From assembly GCF_029023725.1 (NCBI RefSeq), contig NZ_CP119075.1, forward strand, positions 5,079,501 through 5,143,500: a stretch of DNA of 64,000 bases, written 5' to 3'. Shown here one piece after another: positions 38,966 through 47,051 of the stretch. The DNA is from Synoicihabitans lomoniglobus. Lineage in GTDB: Bacteria > Verrucomicrobiota > Verrucomicrobiia > Opitutales > Opitutaceae. How positions within the stretch are numbered: position 1 is the stretch's first letter; each line of letters starts with the position of its first letter. The position numbers were made by a program, and so were the translations under genes. The notes under the pieces were generated by a model, which was given only the letters and a program-made list of their open reading frames with translations, searched no databases and had not been told where the DNA came from.

Positions 38966-41857
38966 GTGAGTCTCTCCGGCGCACAGGTTGGCGGCTCGCA
39001 GATGTTTGCCCTGTTACCTGGAGAATATTTTCCGCTGTGGATGCAACGGATGGCGGTGCATCAGGATTATGGATGGTTCGCGGTGCTTGTGTTGTGGAGT
39101 TGGGCCTTGGTCGTGTGGTGGCGACATCCCGATGCGCGATCCGTTTGGTCGTGGGTGCCCGCGGCGGCGCTGGCTTCGATCGCGGCGGCGGTGGTGCAGT
39201 TTCTCATCTACGATCCGACCTTTGATTGGTTTCAGGACCGTTTGGTGCCGGGCACGACGAATGTCTATGTGCCGGCGCTGATATCGGTCGAGTTGCTGGG
39301 CGATTTCCTCATTGCGACGATTTGGGCGACATGGGCGGCGTCGTGGTGGTGGTTTGGCGCGGAAAGGGCGGGACGGAAGTGGGGGCGTTGGTGGGGGTTG
39401 CCGTTGGCTGGTTTAGCCGCGGCGATGGAGTTTGGCTCGCCGGAGGTCGGAACGTGGTTGTTGGCAGCGGGGGTGCTGGCAGGGGCGGGGTGGCAGCACG
39501 GCGGTGCGGGCGGATCCCGGCGGTGGTTGTGGCTGGCGGCGTCGGTGCCTTTTTTATCCACGGTCGGACCGATTGCCTATTGGGACGGAGGATTGCAACG
39601 GGAGGCCGCTGCGACCGCGGTGGGGCTGCTGGCCGCGGTGTGGTCGGCGGGCGTGGGGTTGGCGGTATTGGGGATCTTGGCGAAAGCAGCGTTGGCGAAC
39701 CGGCGGAACGAAGATCCGTCGCAAAGCGCCCGGGAGGGGCGGGTGTTTTTTGTGTTCGCGGGAGTTTGGTTGGTTTTGGGATTGGGCTATGCGCAACGCG
39801 TGGGGGCGGACAATCGTAATGAACTGCAGCAAAACCGGCTGCGTTCGGTTGCGGCGGAGGCGATGGTGTTTGATCCGCGTTTTCTGGAACCGTTGGTGGG
39901 CGAGGCCTGGCAGTGGGACTTTGCGAGCACGACGGCGGGTCGAGCCGAACCCCTGCAATGGCGGGCCGCGGTGCTCGGATCCGCGACGGCGCAGGATTTG
40001 CGTCGGCAGTTGGCGAGCATCGTGGAGGAGACACCGTTTTTGGATCGGGCGCGTATTCTGGTGCTCAAGGATCAGTGGTTGATCGAACTGGCTTCGAGCG
40101 AGTTGCCGCCGGACGTGGAGGAAGTGATGCTGGTGCGTCGGGCGACGGCGGAGGACGCACGCCGGTGGGCGCAACCCGTTCCTTACATCGAGCACAGTGC
40201 GGTGCCGGAGATGGGGGCGGAGTATTATTGTCGGGCGCCTTTGGTGGCGGCCGACGGCCGTATGCTCGGTTGGTTGGATTATGTGCGGCGGGAGTTTTTC
40301 CAGAGCTTGGAGCGCAAGTGGCGGGCGGGTCCGCTGTTGGTCGTGGCTCTGGGGTTGGTGGCCGGCGCGTTGATCGTTTCCCAGCGTCGCAGCTTGAGAG
40401 AGCGGGAGGCGGCGTGGCGGCGGGCGGCGGCCGAAACCGAATCCAACCGTCTCAAAACGGCGTTTTTGGCCAAGGTGAGCCATGAATTGCGCACGCCGTT
40501 GCAGTCGCTGTTGGGCTTCAGTGAATTGTTGGCGCGCGATGCCACCGATGAGACGGCACGTCGGCGGTTCGATCGCCTGCAGGAGCACGGCCAGTTGCTG
40601 TTACGGCTGGTGAACGACCTGCTCGATCTCAGTGCGATCGAGGCGGGGGGACTGCGGCTGATGCCGGCCCCGATCGAGCTGGGTCGGGTCGTCGAGCAAA
40701 TGGTGGAGGGGTTGCAGCCCCGGGCGGCGGAGAAACGGTTGCAGCTGCGATGCGCGGTCGACCCGGCGTTGGCGGATCAATGGTTCAATGTGGATGAGAT
40801 GCGCTTGCGGCAAATCGTGACCAACCTGGTGGGCAACGCGCTCAAGTTCACGCTGGAGGGAGCGGTCGCGGTGGAACTTGCGTGGGCTGAACGAGGTGAG
40901 GCGTCGCGGGTGCGGTTGACAGTGTCGGACACGGGGCCGGGCGTGCCGCCGGAGCAGCAGGCCACGCTTTTCGAGGCATTTTCCCGGTTGGACGAAGCTT
41001 CCACCCAAGAGGGCAGTGGATTGGGGTTGGCGATCGTGGCGGCGTTGGCGGGGGTGATGCAGGGTGAAGTTGCGGTGGAAAGCGACGGTAAGGCGGGCGC
41101 GAAATTCACCGTCACATTGGCGTTGGCTCCGGTGGCACCGCCCGCGTTTCGGCGGGGAAAGATTTCGCCCCCTCATGCCTCCCTCAAAGGTCGTCGCATC
41201 GTGGTGGCGGAGGACAATCCTTTGGTGCGTGAGCTCTTTGTTTCCGTCCTCGGTGATCTCGGCGCGGTGTGCGTCGAGGCGACGCGCGGCGATGAAGTGC
41301 TTCCGGTCGTTTTATCCGAACCCTGCGATGCGGTGGTGCTGGATCTGGCGCTGCCCGGCATGGATGGAATCGAAGTGGCGCGCCGTTTGCGGGCTCCCGG
41401 GGTTGCCCCGATGCCGCTGCGGATCGTGGGCGTGAGCGCTCATGCCGGTCCGGGTGATGTGCAACGTGCCCTCGATGCGGGCATGGATGAGTTTCTGGTG
41501 AAACCGGTGGCGCTGACCGCGTTGGCGAGTGCACTCGTGGGTGACGCGGAGCGCGTGAATCGACCAGATATGGTGGCGCGCCGCATCGCGATCGACCATC
41601 ACCTGCAGCAACTGTTTCAAGCCGACGTTGCAGCCCAGCGGGCAGCTTTGGTTGCGGCTTTGACGGAGGGCGATGCCGTGGTCATCAAGCGGCGCGCCCA
41701 TTACCTCGCGAACAGTGCTTCTGCGGTCGGGGATGAAGCCCTGCTCACCGCCAGTCGACGCTTGGAGCACGTGGCGAGTGGAGCCGAAGCACGTGAAGTG
41801 GGGCCGGAGGTGGTGGCCGCGCTCGACCGTTGGTTGGAGGATGGCGACCAGCCCTGA
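38966..41857 (+). CDS. Hybrid histidine kinase with MHYT-like membrane part, receiver and HPt domains
   Basis: The 963-residue protein begins with about seven membrane helices (residues 30-250). A periplasmic-type segment (about 280-440) and another membrane helix follow. Then come HisKA with H506 in AKVSHELRTPLQSL, HATPase_c (NLVGNALKFTLEG; SDTGPGVPPE; GSGLGLAIVAAL), a receiver with D793 in VVLDLALPGMDG and K in LVKPV, and a C-terminal HPt with H912 in RRAHYLANSASAVG. All three phosphorelay sites are kept, as in ArcB/BvgS-type sensors. Start GTG at 38966; an ATG at 39002 also works. It converges with the NarL-type regulator at 41871, a possible output partner. Confidence 0.9.
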   Translation: MSLSGAQVGGSQMFALLPGEYFPLWMQRMAVHQDYGWFAVLVLWSWALVVWWRHPDARSVWSWVPAAALASIAAAVVQFLIYDPTFDWFQDRLVPGTTNVYVPALISVELLGDFLIATIWATWAASWWWFGAERAGRKWGRWWGLPLAGLAAAMEFGSPEVGTWLLAAGVLAGAGWQHGGAGGSRRWLWLAASVPFLSTVGPIAYWDGGLQREAAATAVGLLAAVWSAGVGLAVLGILAKAALANRRNEDPSQSAREGRVFFVFAGVWLVLGLGYAQRVGADNRNELQQNRLRSVAAEAMVFDPRFLEPLVGEAWQWDFASTTAGRAEPLQWRAAVLGSATAQDLRRQLASIVEETPFLDRARILVLKDQWLIELASSELPPDVEEVMLVRRATAEDARRWAQPVPYIEHSAVPEMGAEYYCRAPLVAADGRMLGWLDYVRREFFQSLERKWRAGPLLVVALGLVAGALIVSQRRSLREREAAWRRAAAETESNRLKTAFLAKVSHELRTPLQSLLGFSELLARDATDETARRRFDRLQEHGQLLLRLVNDLLDLSAIEAGGLRLMPAPIELGRVVEQMVEGLQPRAAEKRLQLRCAVDPALADQWFNVDEMRLRQIVTNLVGNALKFTLEGAVAVELAWAERGEASRVRLTVSDTGPGVPPEQQATLFEAFSRLDEASTQEGSGLGLAIVAALAGVMQGEVAVESDGKAGAKFTVTLALAPVAPPAFRRGKISPPHASLKGRRIVVAEDNPLVRELFVSVLGDLGAVCVEATRGDEVLPVVLSEPCDAVVLDLALPGMDGIEVARRLRAPGVAPMPLRIVGVSAHAGPGDVQRALDAGMDEFLVKPVALTALASALVGDAERVNRPDMVARRIAIDHHLQQLFQADVAAQRAALVAALTEGDAVVIKRRAHYLANSASAVGDEALLTASRRLEHVASGAEAREVGPEVVAALDRWLEDGDQP

Positions 41858-41870
41858 CGGTGCGGTCGGC

Positions 41871-42509
41871 TCAGAGGGGATCGCTGTCCTGGGGGGACTG
41901 TCCTCGGGCGGCGGCCCACCGCGCGGCGTAGGCCGTCAGTTGGGCGGCATTGGCCAGTCCGAGACGCGACTTGATGTGCTCTTTGTGGGCGTCGATCGTT
42001 TTGGGGCTGACGCCGAGCGCCGCGGAAATTTCCCGCGTCGTGCGGCCCTGCCCAATCAGCGAGAACACCTGTAGTTCGCGGTCGGACAATTTGGAGGTGG
42101 GCATGGGGTTTTCCACCGGCTCGGTGCTACCCGGCCTGTCGCCGGCTTTTTGCAGTGCCTGCACGATGCTTTCCGTGCCGTCGACCTTGTGCACGTAGGC
42201 GGACGCGCCGGCGGCAATCGCGCGGGGAGCGTATTCTTCGGGGTTGAGCATGGAGAGCACCACGACCCGCATGGCCGGAGCGAGTTGTTTCAACTCGCGC
42301 ACCAAGGTGAGACCATCCTCGTCGCCCAACATCAAATCCAGCACGGCGAAGTCGGGTTTCAATTCTGCGGTCAGTTTGCGAGCCTCACGCGCGTTGGTCG
42401 CCTCCCCGCAGACCTCGAAGTTCTCCACGTATTCCAACTGGGCGGCGACACCGGCCCTGATCAAGGGGTGGTCGTCGATCACGAGAATGCGTTTCAGGGG
42501 TGGAGACAC
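41871..42509 (-). CDS. NarL/LuxR-type response regulator
   Basis: A 212-residue receiver plus DNA-binding protein. The receiver has VIDDHP, the phospho-acceptor D58 in AVLDLML and a lysine in YVHKVDG. The C-terminal HTH is LSDRELQVFSLIGQGRTTREI followed by ALGVSPKTIDAHKEHIKSRLG (key LuxR residues kept). I chose the GTG at 42507-42509, which gives the family N-terminus (SPPLKRILVIDD); the open frame continues to 42620. It is tail-to-tail with the hybrid kinase at 38966 with 13 bases between stops, which suggests they form one signalling pair. Confidence 0.9.
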   Translation of the reverse strand: MSPPLKRILVIDDHPLIRAGVAAQLEYVENFEVCGEATNAREARKLTAELKPDFAVLDLMLGDEDGLTLVRELKQLAPAMRVVVLSMLNPEEYAPRAIAAGASAYVHKVDGTESIVQALQKAGDRPGSTEPVENPMPTSKLSDRELQVFSLIGQGRTTREISAALGVSPKTIDAHKEHIKSRLGLANAAQLTAYAARWAAARGQSPQDSDPL

Positions 42510-42674
42510 GAGGGGGAATGCTCTTCGCCGCCTCGCTCGAACGCAAGCGAACTCGATCCTAGTAACATGTTCTTTACCCTTTGTTGGCAACGGCTTCCGG
42601 AATTCGATCGCGGGCCGCAAACCTTTCCCGTTTGACCCGCACCGCCTGCCCTCTAGGCAAAACCGTTCTCACCG

Positions 42675-44039
42675 ATGAACCGCGTCTATATCAAGACCTA
42701 CGGCTGCCAGATGAATGAGCGCGACAGCGAAGCCGTCGCGGCGATGCTGCGTGGTCGCGGCTACCGGATCGTCAGCGCGGAGGACGACTGCGACATCATG
42801 CTGCTCAATACCTGCAGCGTGCGCGATGCCGCGGAGCAAAAAGCCCTCGGTAAAGCTGCCTATGTGACGCATCGCAAAAAGAAGGATCCCGACTTCGTGT
42901 TGGGTATTCTCGGCTGCATGGCGCAGAACCGCGGGGCCTCGATTCTCGAGCAGTTGCCCGATGTGGATCTCATCATCGGCACGCAAAAATTTCACCAGGT
43001 GCCCGACTACCTCGACAACTTGCGCGCCGCCCGCGACGCCGGGCTGCCGATCGGTTCGTCCATTGTCGACATCGACGAAGAAGCCGGTTCGCAAAACACC
43101 ATTCGCGAGCATCTCGAGACTGAGGAGAAGCAGGTCAGTGCCTTTGTTTCGATTCAGCAGGGCTGCAACATGTCGTGCCACTTCTGCATCGTCCCCAAAA
43201 CCCGGGGCGATGAGCGGTCGCGCCCGATGGATGAGATCGTGGCGGAGTGCCGCACGTTGGCGGCACGGGGCGTGAAGGAAATCACCCTGCTGGGCCAGAT
43301 CGTGACGAGCTACGGCCGCCGGGACTACGTGCACACCGACGGCGTTTCTCCCTTCGTGCAATTGATCGAAAAGGTGCACGCCATCGAGGGCATCGAGCGC
43401 ATCCGTTTCACCTCTCCGCATCCGCGTGGTTTCAAACAGGACCTCGTCGACGCCTACGGCCGCCTGCCCAAGTTGTGCGAATACGTCCACCTGCCCATGC
43501 AAAGCGGCAGCGACACCATCCTGCGGGCGATGAACCGGCCGTATTCAAGTGCTCGTTACAAGGAAATCGTGGACTCCCTGCGGGCGGTGCGTCCCGACAT
43601 GTATTTCTCGACCGACGTGATCGTCGGGTTTCCGGGCGAAACGGAGGAGGATTTCCAGCAGACCAAGGCGTTGTTCGAGGCCTGCAATTTCGACATGGCC
43701 TACATCTTCAAATACTCGATTCGCACCGGCACGGTGGCGGAGGAGTTGGAGGATCAGCTGCCCGACGCCGTGAAGGAGCGCCGCAACCAGGAGCTCCTCG
43801 ATGTGCTGCGCGCCAATTCCGCGCGGCGGAACCAATCGCTCGTCGGCACGACCATGGAAGTGTTGATCGAAGGCCCGGACAAAACCGGCCAGCACTTCAC
43901 CGGCCGCACGCGGGGCAATCGCGTTGTGATCGTCGATGCCGACCCCCGCCTGGTCGGCGAGTTGGTGCCGGTGAGTATCAGCCGCGCGACCATCAGCACC
44001 CTGTATGGTGAACTCGTGTTGGAGGGGGTCGGGGCGTAG
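42675..44039 (+). CDS. miaB: tRNA-2-methylthio-N6-dimethylallyladenosine synthase MiaB
   Basis: A 454-residue radical-SAM methylthiotransferase acting on position 37 of UNN-reading tRNAs. The N-terminal UPF0004 domain has its three cluster cysteines (C11 in YGCQMNERDS; CSVRD; LGCMAQ). The radical-SAM cysteines are C164, C168 and C171 in CNMSCHFCIVPKTRG. The middle has VHLPMQSGS and DVIVGFPGET, and the C-terminal TRAM domain ends near GVGA. The stop (44037-44039) is followed directly by the hexamer repeats of the S23 element. Confidence 0.97.
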   Translation: MNRVYIKTYGCQMNERDSEAVAAMLRGRGYRIVSAEDDCDIMLLNTCSVRDAAEQKALGKAAYVTHRKKKDPDFVLGILGCMAQNRGASILEQLPDVDLIIGTQKFHQVPDYLDNLRAARDAGLPIGSSIVDIDEEAGSQNTIREHLETEEKQVSAFVSIQQGCNMSCHFCIVPKTRGDERSRPMDEIVAECRTLAARGVKEITLLGQIVTSYGRRDYVHTDGVSPFVQLIEKVHAIEGIERIRFTSPHPRGFKQDLVDAYGRLPKLCEYVHLPMQSGSDTILRAMNRPYSSARYKEIVDSLRAVRPDMYFSTDVIVGFPGETEEDFQQTKALFEACNFDMAYIFKYSIRTGTVAEELEDQLPDAVKERRNQELLDVLRANSARRNQSLVGTTMEVLIEGPDKTGQHFTGRTRGNRVVIVDADPRLVGELVPVSISRATISTLYGELVLEGVGA

Positions 44040-44040
44040 A

Positions 44041-44088
44041 CAATCGTTCTCGTTCTCTCAATCGTTCTCTTAATCGTTCTCGTTCTCC
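44041..44088 (-). repeat. Left inverted-repeat arm of the S23 element (three GTTCTC-type units)
   Basis: Three tandem units of 18, 12 and 18 bases (44041-44058, 44059-44070, 44071-44088), each of the form [C/T]AATCGTTCTC with or without an extra GTTCTC. They are the reverse complement of the right-hand arm at 44511-44546. The middle unit has lost one GTTCTC hexamer. Confidence 0.85.
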
Positions 44089-44099
44089 CTTCCGACTTG

Positions 44100-44528
44100 A
44101 TGAGCTCACAATTTGATCACGAAAAGCTCCGAGCTTACCAGCAAGCACTCGAGTTTGTCGGTTTTGTCGGCCCTGTGTTGGACGGTCTCGCGGGTAAGAT
44201 TGCCGCTAAAGATCAACTGGATCGGGCGTCCACCAGCGTGGTTTTGAATTTGGCGGAAGGAAACGGTAAGCGATCCCATCCGGACCGGTGCCGGTTCTTC
44301 GATATTGCGCGGGGTTCAGCGGTAGAATGTGCCGCATGCTTGGATGTGCTGGTGGTTCGCGGCCGGATTGAGGCAGCCACTGCCGATGAAGGCAAAACGA
44401 TGTTGCTTGGTGTGGTCTCGATGCTGGCGGGGCTCATCGCCAGATTTGGTGGCCGTGCCGAAAACGTGGTCAACGAGGAACAGGCGGACTATGGGGTGGA
44501 AGACTTGGTCGAGAACGAGAACGATTAA
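44100..44528 (+). CDS. S23-type four-helix-bundle protein (rRNA intervening-sequence protein family)
   Basis: This 142-residue all-helical protein matches the S23/IVP four-helix-bundle family: 'FDHEKLRAYQQALEFVGFVG' at the start, 'KDQLDRASTSVVLNLAEGNGKRS', 'FFDIARGSAVECAACLDVL' and 'MLAGLIARFGG'. The family was named from intervening sequences in 23S rRNA of Leptospira and relatives and includes Avd-like proteins of diversity-generating retroelements; its function is not settled. The C-terminal residues ENEND and the TAA stop are encoded within the right repeat arm. It is an isolated copy, without an rRNA gene, between miaB and a membrane-protein gene. Confidence 0.88.
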   Translation: MSSQFDHEKLRAYQQALEFVGFVGPVLDGLAGKIAAKDQLDRASTSVVLNLAEGNGKRSHPDRCRFFDIARGSAVECAACLDVLVVRGRIEAATADEGKTMLLGVVSMLAGLIARFGGRAENVVNEEQADYGVEDLVENEND

Positions 44529-44546
44529 GAGAACGAGAACGATTCC
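44511..44546 (+). repeat. Right inverted-repeat arm of the S23 element
   Basis: Two tandem 18-base units, GAGAACGAGAACGATTAA (44511-44528) and GAGAACGAGAACGATTCC (44529-44546). The first contains the end of the S23 coding region. The complement of this arm matches the left arm at 44059-44087 except for one missing hexamer, so the RNA could fold into a long stem closing the whole element. Confidence 0.85.
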
Positions 44547-44564
44547 TATAGCCCGACCCTCATT

Positions 44565-45122
44565 ATGTCCCTCACCCTTGCCACCCTCATCACCGGTCTG
44601 TTGCTGCTCGCTTTGGGCGTGCTGTTTCTGGTGCCCTCGCCGGCGGTGGTCACATCGCTGAAGCGCTTTCCCCGATCACGCACGTTGGCCTACGTCCTCT
44701 TTGGCGTGGGGGCGGCGTGGTTTCTCTTTCGCGTCTGGCATTTGTCGGCGGCCGATTTCGGACAATACCGGAAGCAGCTGGCCGTGTTCTTCGCGTTGGT
44801 GGCGATCGGGGCGTTTGTGTGGGTGCCGGACTTTTTGGCCGTGCGGGGCGCTTGTGTGCTCGTGTTGTTGGGCGCGTCCAACCTGCTCGATGCGGGTTAC
44901 ATGAATTGGCAGTTCGGTGAACTCACCGACGGGGGCCGCATCTATCTTTACAAGGTCGCGGTGTTTGCCGCGGCGGGCGTGGCCATTTATCTCGGCGCGT
45001 CGCCGTTTCGGGCGCGTGATTTTCTCGACTGGTTGTATCGGCGTCCGGGTCGGTCGCGCTGGGTGGGACTCATTTTGGCGAGCTATGGGCTCGTCGTGAG
45101 CGTGGTGAGCTTTACTTACTGA
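44565..45122 (+). CDS. Hypothetical membrane protein
   Basis: A 185-residue protein with about five membrane segments (first TLITGLLLLALGVLFLVPSP, last VGLILASYGLVVSVVSF). No family is recognised. It ends six bases before the gmk start at 45128, so the two are probably cotranscribed. Confidence 0.75.
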   Translation: MSLTLATLITGLLLLALGVLFLVPSPAVVTSLKRFPRSRTLAYVLFGVGAAWFLFRVWHLSAADFGQYRKQLAVFFALVAIGAFVWVPDFLAVRGACVLVLLGASNLLDAGYMNWQFGELTDGGRIYLYKVAVFAAAGVAIYLGASPFRARDFLDWLYRRPGRSRWVGLILASYGLVVSVVSFTY

Positions 45123-45127
45123 GCGCG

Positions 45128-45748
45128 ATGAGTAGCGCGTCCGCGACTGAAGCTTCCGCCCCCGTGCTCCTGGTGCTCGCCGGTCCGGCGGGCTCGGGCA
45201 AGACCACGTTGTGCGAACGCATGGTCGCCGAGGTGGCCGGCTTCTCCCGGGTCGTCACCACGACGACGCGCGAGCCGCGGCCGGGCGAAGTGAATGGCGT
45301 GGATTATCACTTCTTTTCGGCGGAGGAGTTTGATCAACGGTTGGCCGAGAACGCGTTTCTCGAATGGGCGTGGGTGCATCGCAAAAATCGCTACGGCACG
45401 CTGGCGTCCTCGGTGCTCGACCCGCTCGCGGCCGGCCGGAGTCTGATCATCAATGTTGATGTGCAGGGCGTGGAAAATTTTCGGCGAGCCGCCGCCGCGA
45501 ACCCGCTCCTCGCGCGGCACATGGGCACCGTCTATATCGACGTGCCGATCGAGGAATTGCAGGAGCGACTCGTGGGTCGGGGGGAGTCGGAGACTGAGAT
45601 CGAACGCCGCATGATCACGGCCCGACAGGAACAACAGGAACGCGCCAAGTTTGACTATGTGATCACGAGCTCGACGAAAGCGGCCGATTTCGACGCGTTG
45701 TTGGAGATCTGGCGGGAGCAGCAGGAGCGGGTTTCAGCCGTCGGCTGA
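45128..45748 (+). CDS. gmk: Guanylate kinase
   Basis: The enzyme makes GDP from GMP and ATP. The 206-residue protein has the P-loop GPAGSGKTTL, the GMP-binding stretch TTTTREPRPGEVNGVDYHFF, 'FLEWAWVHRKNRYGT', 'IINVDVQGVENFR' and the lid region 'RLVGRGESETEIERRM'. Its usual 'SRP..E' loop here reads TTTTREPRPGE. The start ATG at 45128 gives a ten-residue extension before the first strand. Confidence 0.93.
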   Translation: MSSASATEASAPVLLVLAGPAGSGKTTLCERMVAEVAGFSRVVTTTTREPRPGEVNGVDYHFFSAEEFDQRLAENAFLEWAWVHRKNRYGTLASSVLDPLAAGRSLIINVDVQGVENFRRAAAANPLLARHMGTVYIDVPIEELQERLVGRGESETEIERRMITARQEQQERAKFDYVITSSTKAADFDALLEIWREQQERVSAVG

Positions 45749-45823
45749 AGTCAGGGCGCAACTCACAAGCAGCAGAGCGAGATTCGCCCGCCGGTGCGTT
45801 CGCGCGTTGCGCGGACCTGGTCA

Positions 45824-46939
45824 ATGCGCCAAGGTGACGGCGTGAAACCCCTTTCGTTGGCCGTAGTATTCGCGGCAAGTGTCGCTTTGATTTCTCCGCT
45901 CCACGCCACCAATCGCGCGCCTGCCGTTTCCCCGCCGGGCGGACTGACCGTTGCCGAGGTCCCGCAGTTTGTGATGCTGGGCTTCGACGATAATCCCGAT
46001 GTTGCTCCCATGCGCTGGATCGTTGATTTCATGGCGGATCAGCGTAACCCGGTCGGACAGGGTCGGGCAGCGACATTCGACGGTGCGCCTGCGCGGGTCG
46101 CGTTTTACTCCAACGGGATCTACTTTGCGGATACGCCGGGATTGCCGGAAATTCACGTCCGGGCCTTTGCGGAGGGGCATGAAATCGGCAACCACACGCA
46201 GCATCATCATCATGGCGGAACGTTTACGGAAGCGCAGTGGCGCGAGGAGATGGAGCTTTGCCGCGAAGTCCTGGCCGGGGCGGGCATTCCCCGGGCGGCA
46301 ATGATCGGTTTTCGCACGCCGTTTCTCGAATACAACGCCGCGACCTTCGCCGCGCTGGCCGCGACGGGATTCACCTATGACAGCACGATCGAGGAGGGCG
46401 ACCCACCCGACCAGGACGGCACCAACTTCCTGTGGCCCTACACCCTCGACACCGGCAGTCCCGGCAATGCCTTGCATGTAGCCAGCGAATATCGGGAGCA
46501 AATCGCCCCGCAGCCCGGTGTGTGGGAAATCCCGCTCCACGTTTTCATGCTGCCAGCCGACGCCGATTGCGCGCGCTACGGCGTGAAATCAGGTCTCCGC
46601 CAGCGCGCTCACGACAACATCCTCCGCGACGCCGGTTGGGAGTGGTCGATGGAGGCGGGGAAAATCACCGGCCTCGATTGGAACGTGCTGGAGATGGCTC
46701 ACCTCGATGGTCCGGACTTTTTGGCCATTCTCAAATACACCCTCGATCTGCGCCTCGCGGGCAACCGCGCGCCATTCATGGTGGGGGGGCACACCGCGCT
46801 TTACCCGACCGACAAACCCGATCGCCGGGCGGCCATCGAAGCGTTCGTTACCTACGCGCTGAGCAAGCCTGAAGTGCGTCTCGTCACCCCGACGCAAGTG
46901 CTGGCATGGTTGCGGAAGCCCGTGGCCCTCGCGCATTGA
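45824..46939 (+). CDS. Secreted polysaccharide deacetylase-like (NodB-fold) protein
   Basis: The 371-residue protein has a signal peptide (LSLAVVFAASVALISPLHA). The NodB-fold motifs are LGFDDNPD (metal Asp pair), GHEIGNHTQHHHHGG (H-x3-H metal ligands) and GFRTPFLEYN. Such enzymes remove acetyl groups from chitin, peptidoglycan or other glycans. The substrate is not clear. The start is ambiguous among the GTG at 45794, ATG at 45824 and GTG at 45842; 45824 leaves a short basic n-region. Confidence 0.85.
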   Translation: MRQGDGVKPLSLAVVFAASVALISPLHATNRAPAVSPPGGLTVAEVPQFVMLGFDDNPDVAPMRWIVDFMADQRNPVGQGRAATFDGAPARVAFYSNGIYFADTPGLPEIHVRAFAEGHEIGNHTQHHHHGGTFTEAQWREEMELCREVLAGAGIPRAAMIGFRTPFLEYNAATFAALAATGFTYDSTIEEGDPPDQDGTNFLWPYTLDTGSPGNALHVASEYREQIAPQPGVWEIPLHVFMLPADADCARYGVKSGLRQRAHDNILRDAGWEWSMEAGKITGLDWNVLEMAHLDGPDFLAILKYTLDLRLAGNRAPFMVGGHTALYPTDKPDRRAAIEAFVTYALSKPEVRLVTPTQVLAWLRKPVALAH

Positions 46940-47051
46940 TTCGACGAAAAGTGCGGATGTCCTTGCGGACCCGTTGAAGGGGTATTCGGATTCGTCTCCC
47001 CATTTTTAGAATCGTTAACTGCCCGCGCCTGAGCGGGTGAACCATTCCCCC

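Noticed and set aside
44041..44546. GTTCTC repeats as a CRISPR array or simple microsatellite
   Set aside because: Units are contiguous with no spacers, and they are inverted on the two sides of one gene, unlike either class.
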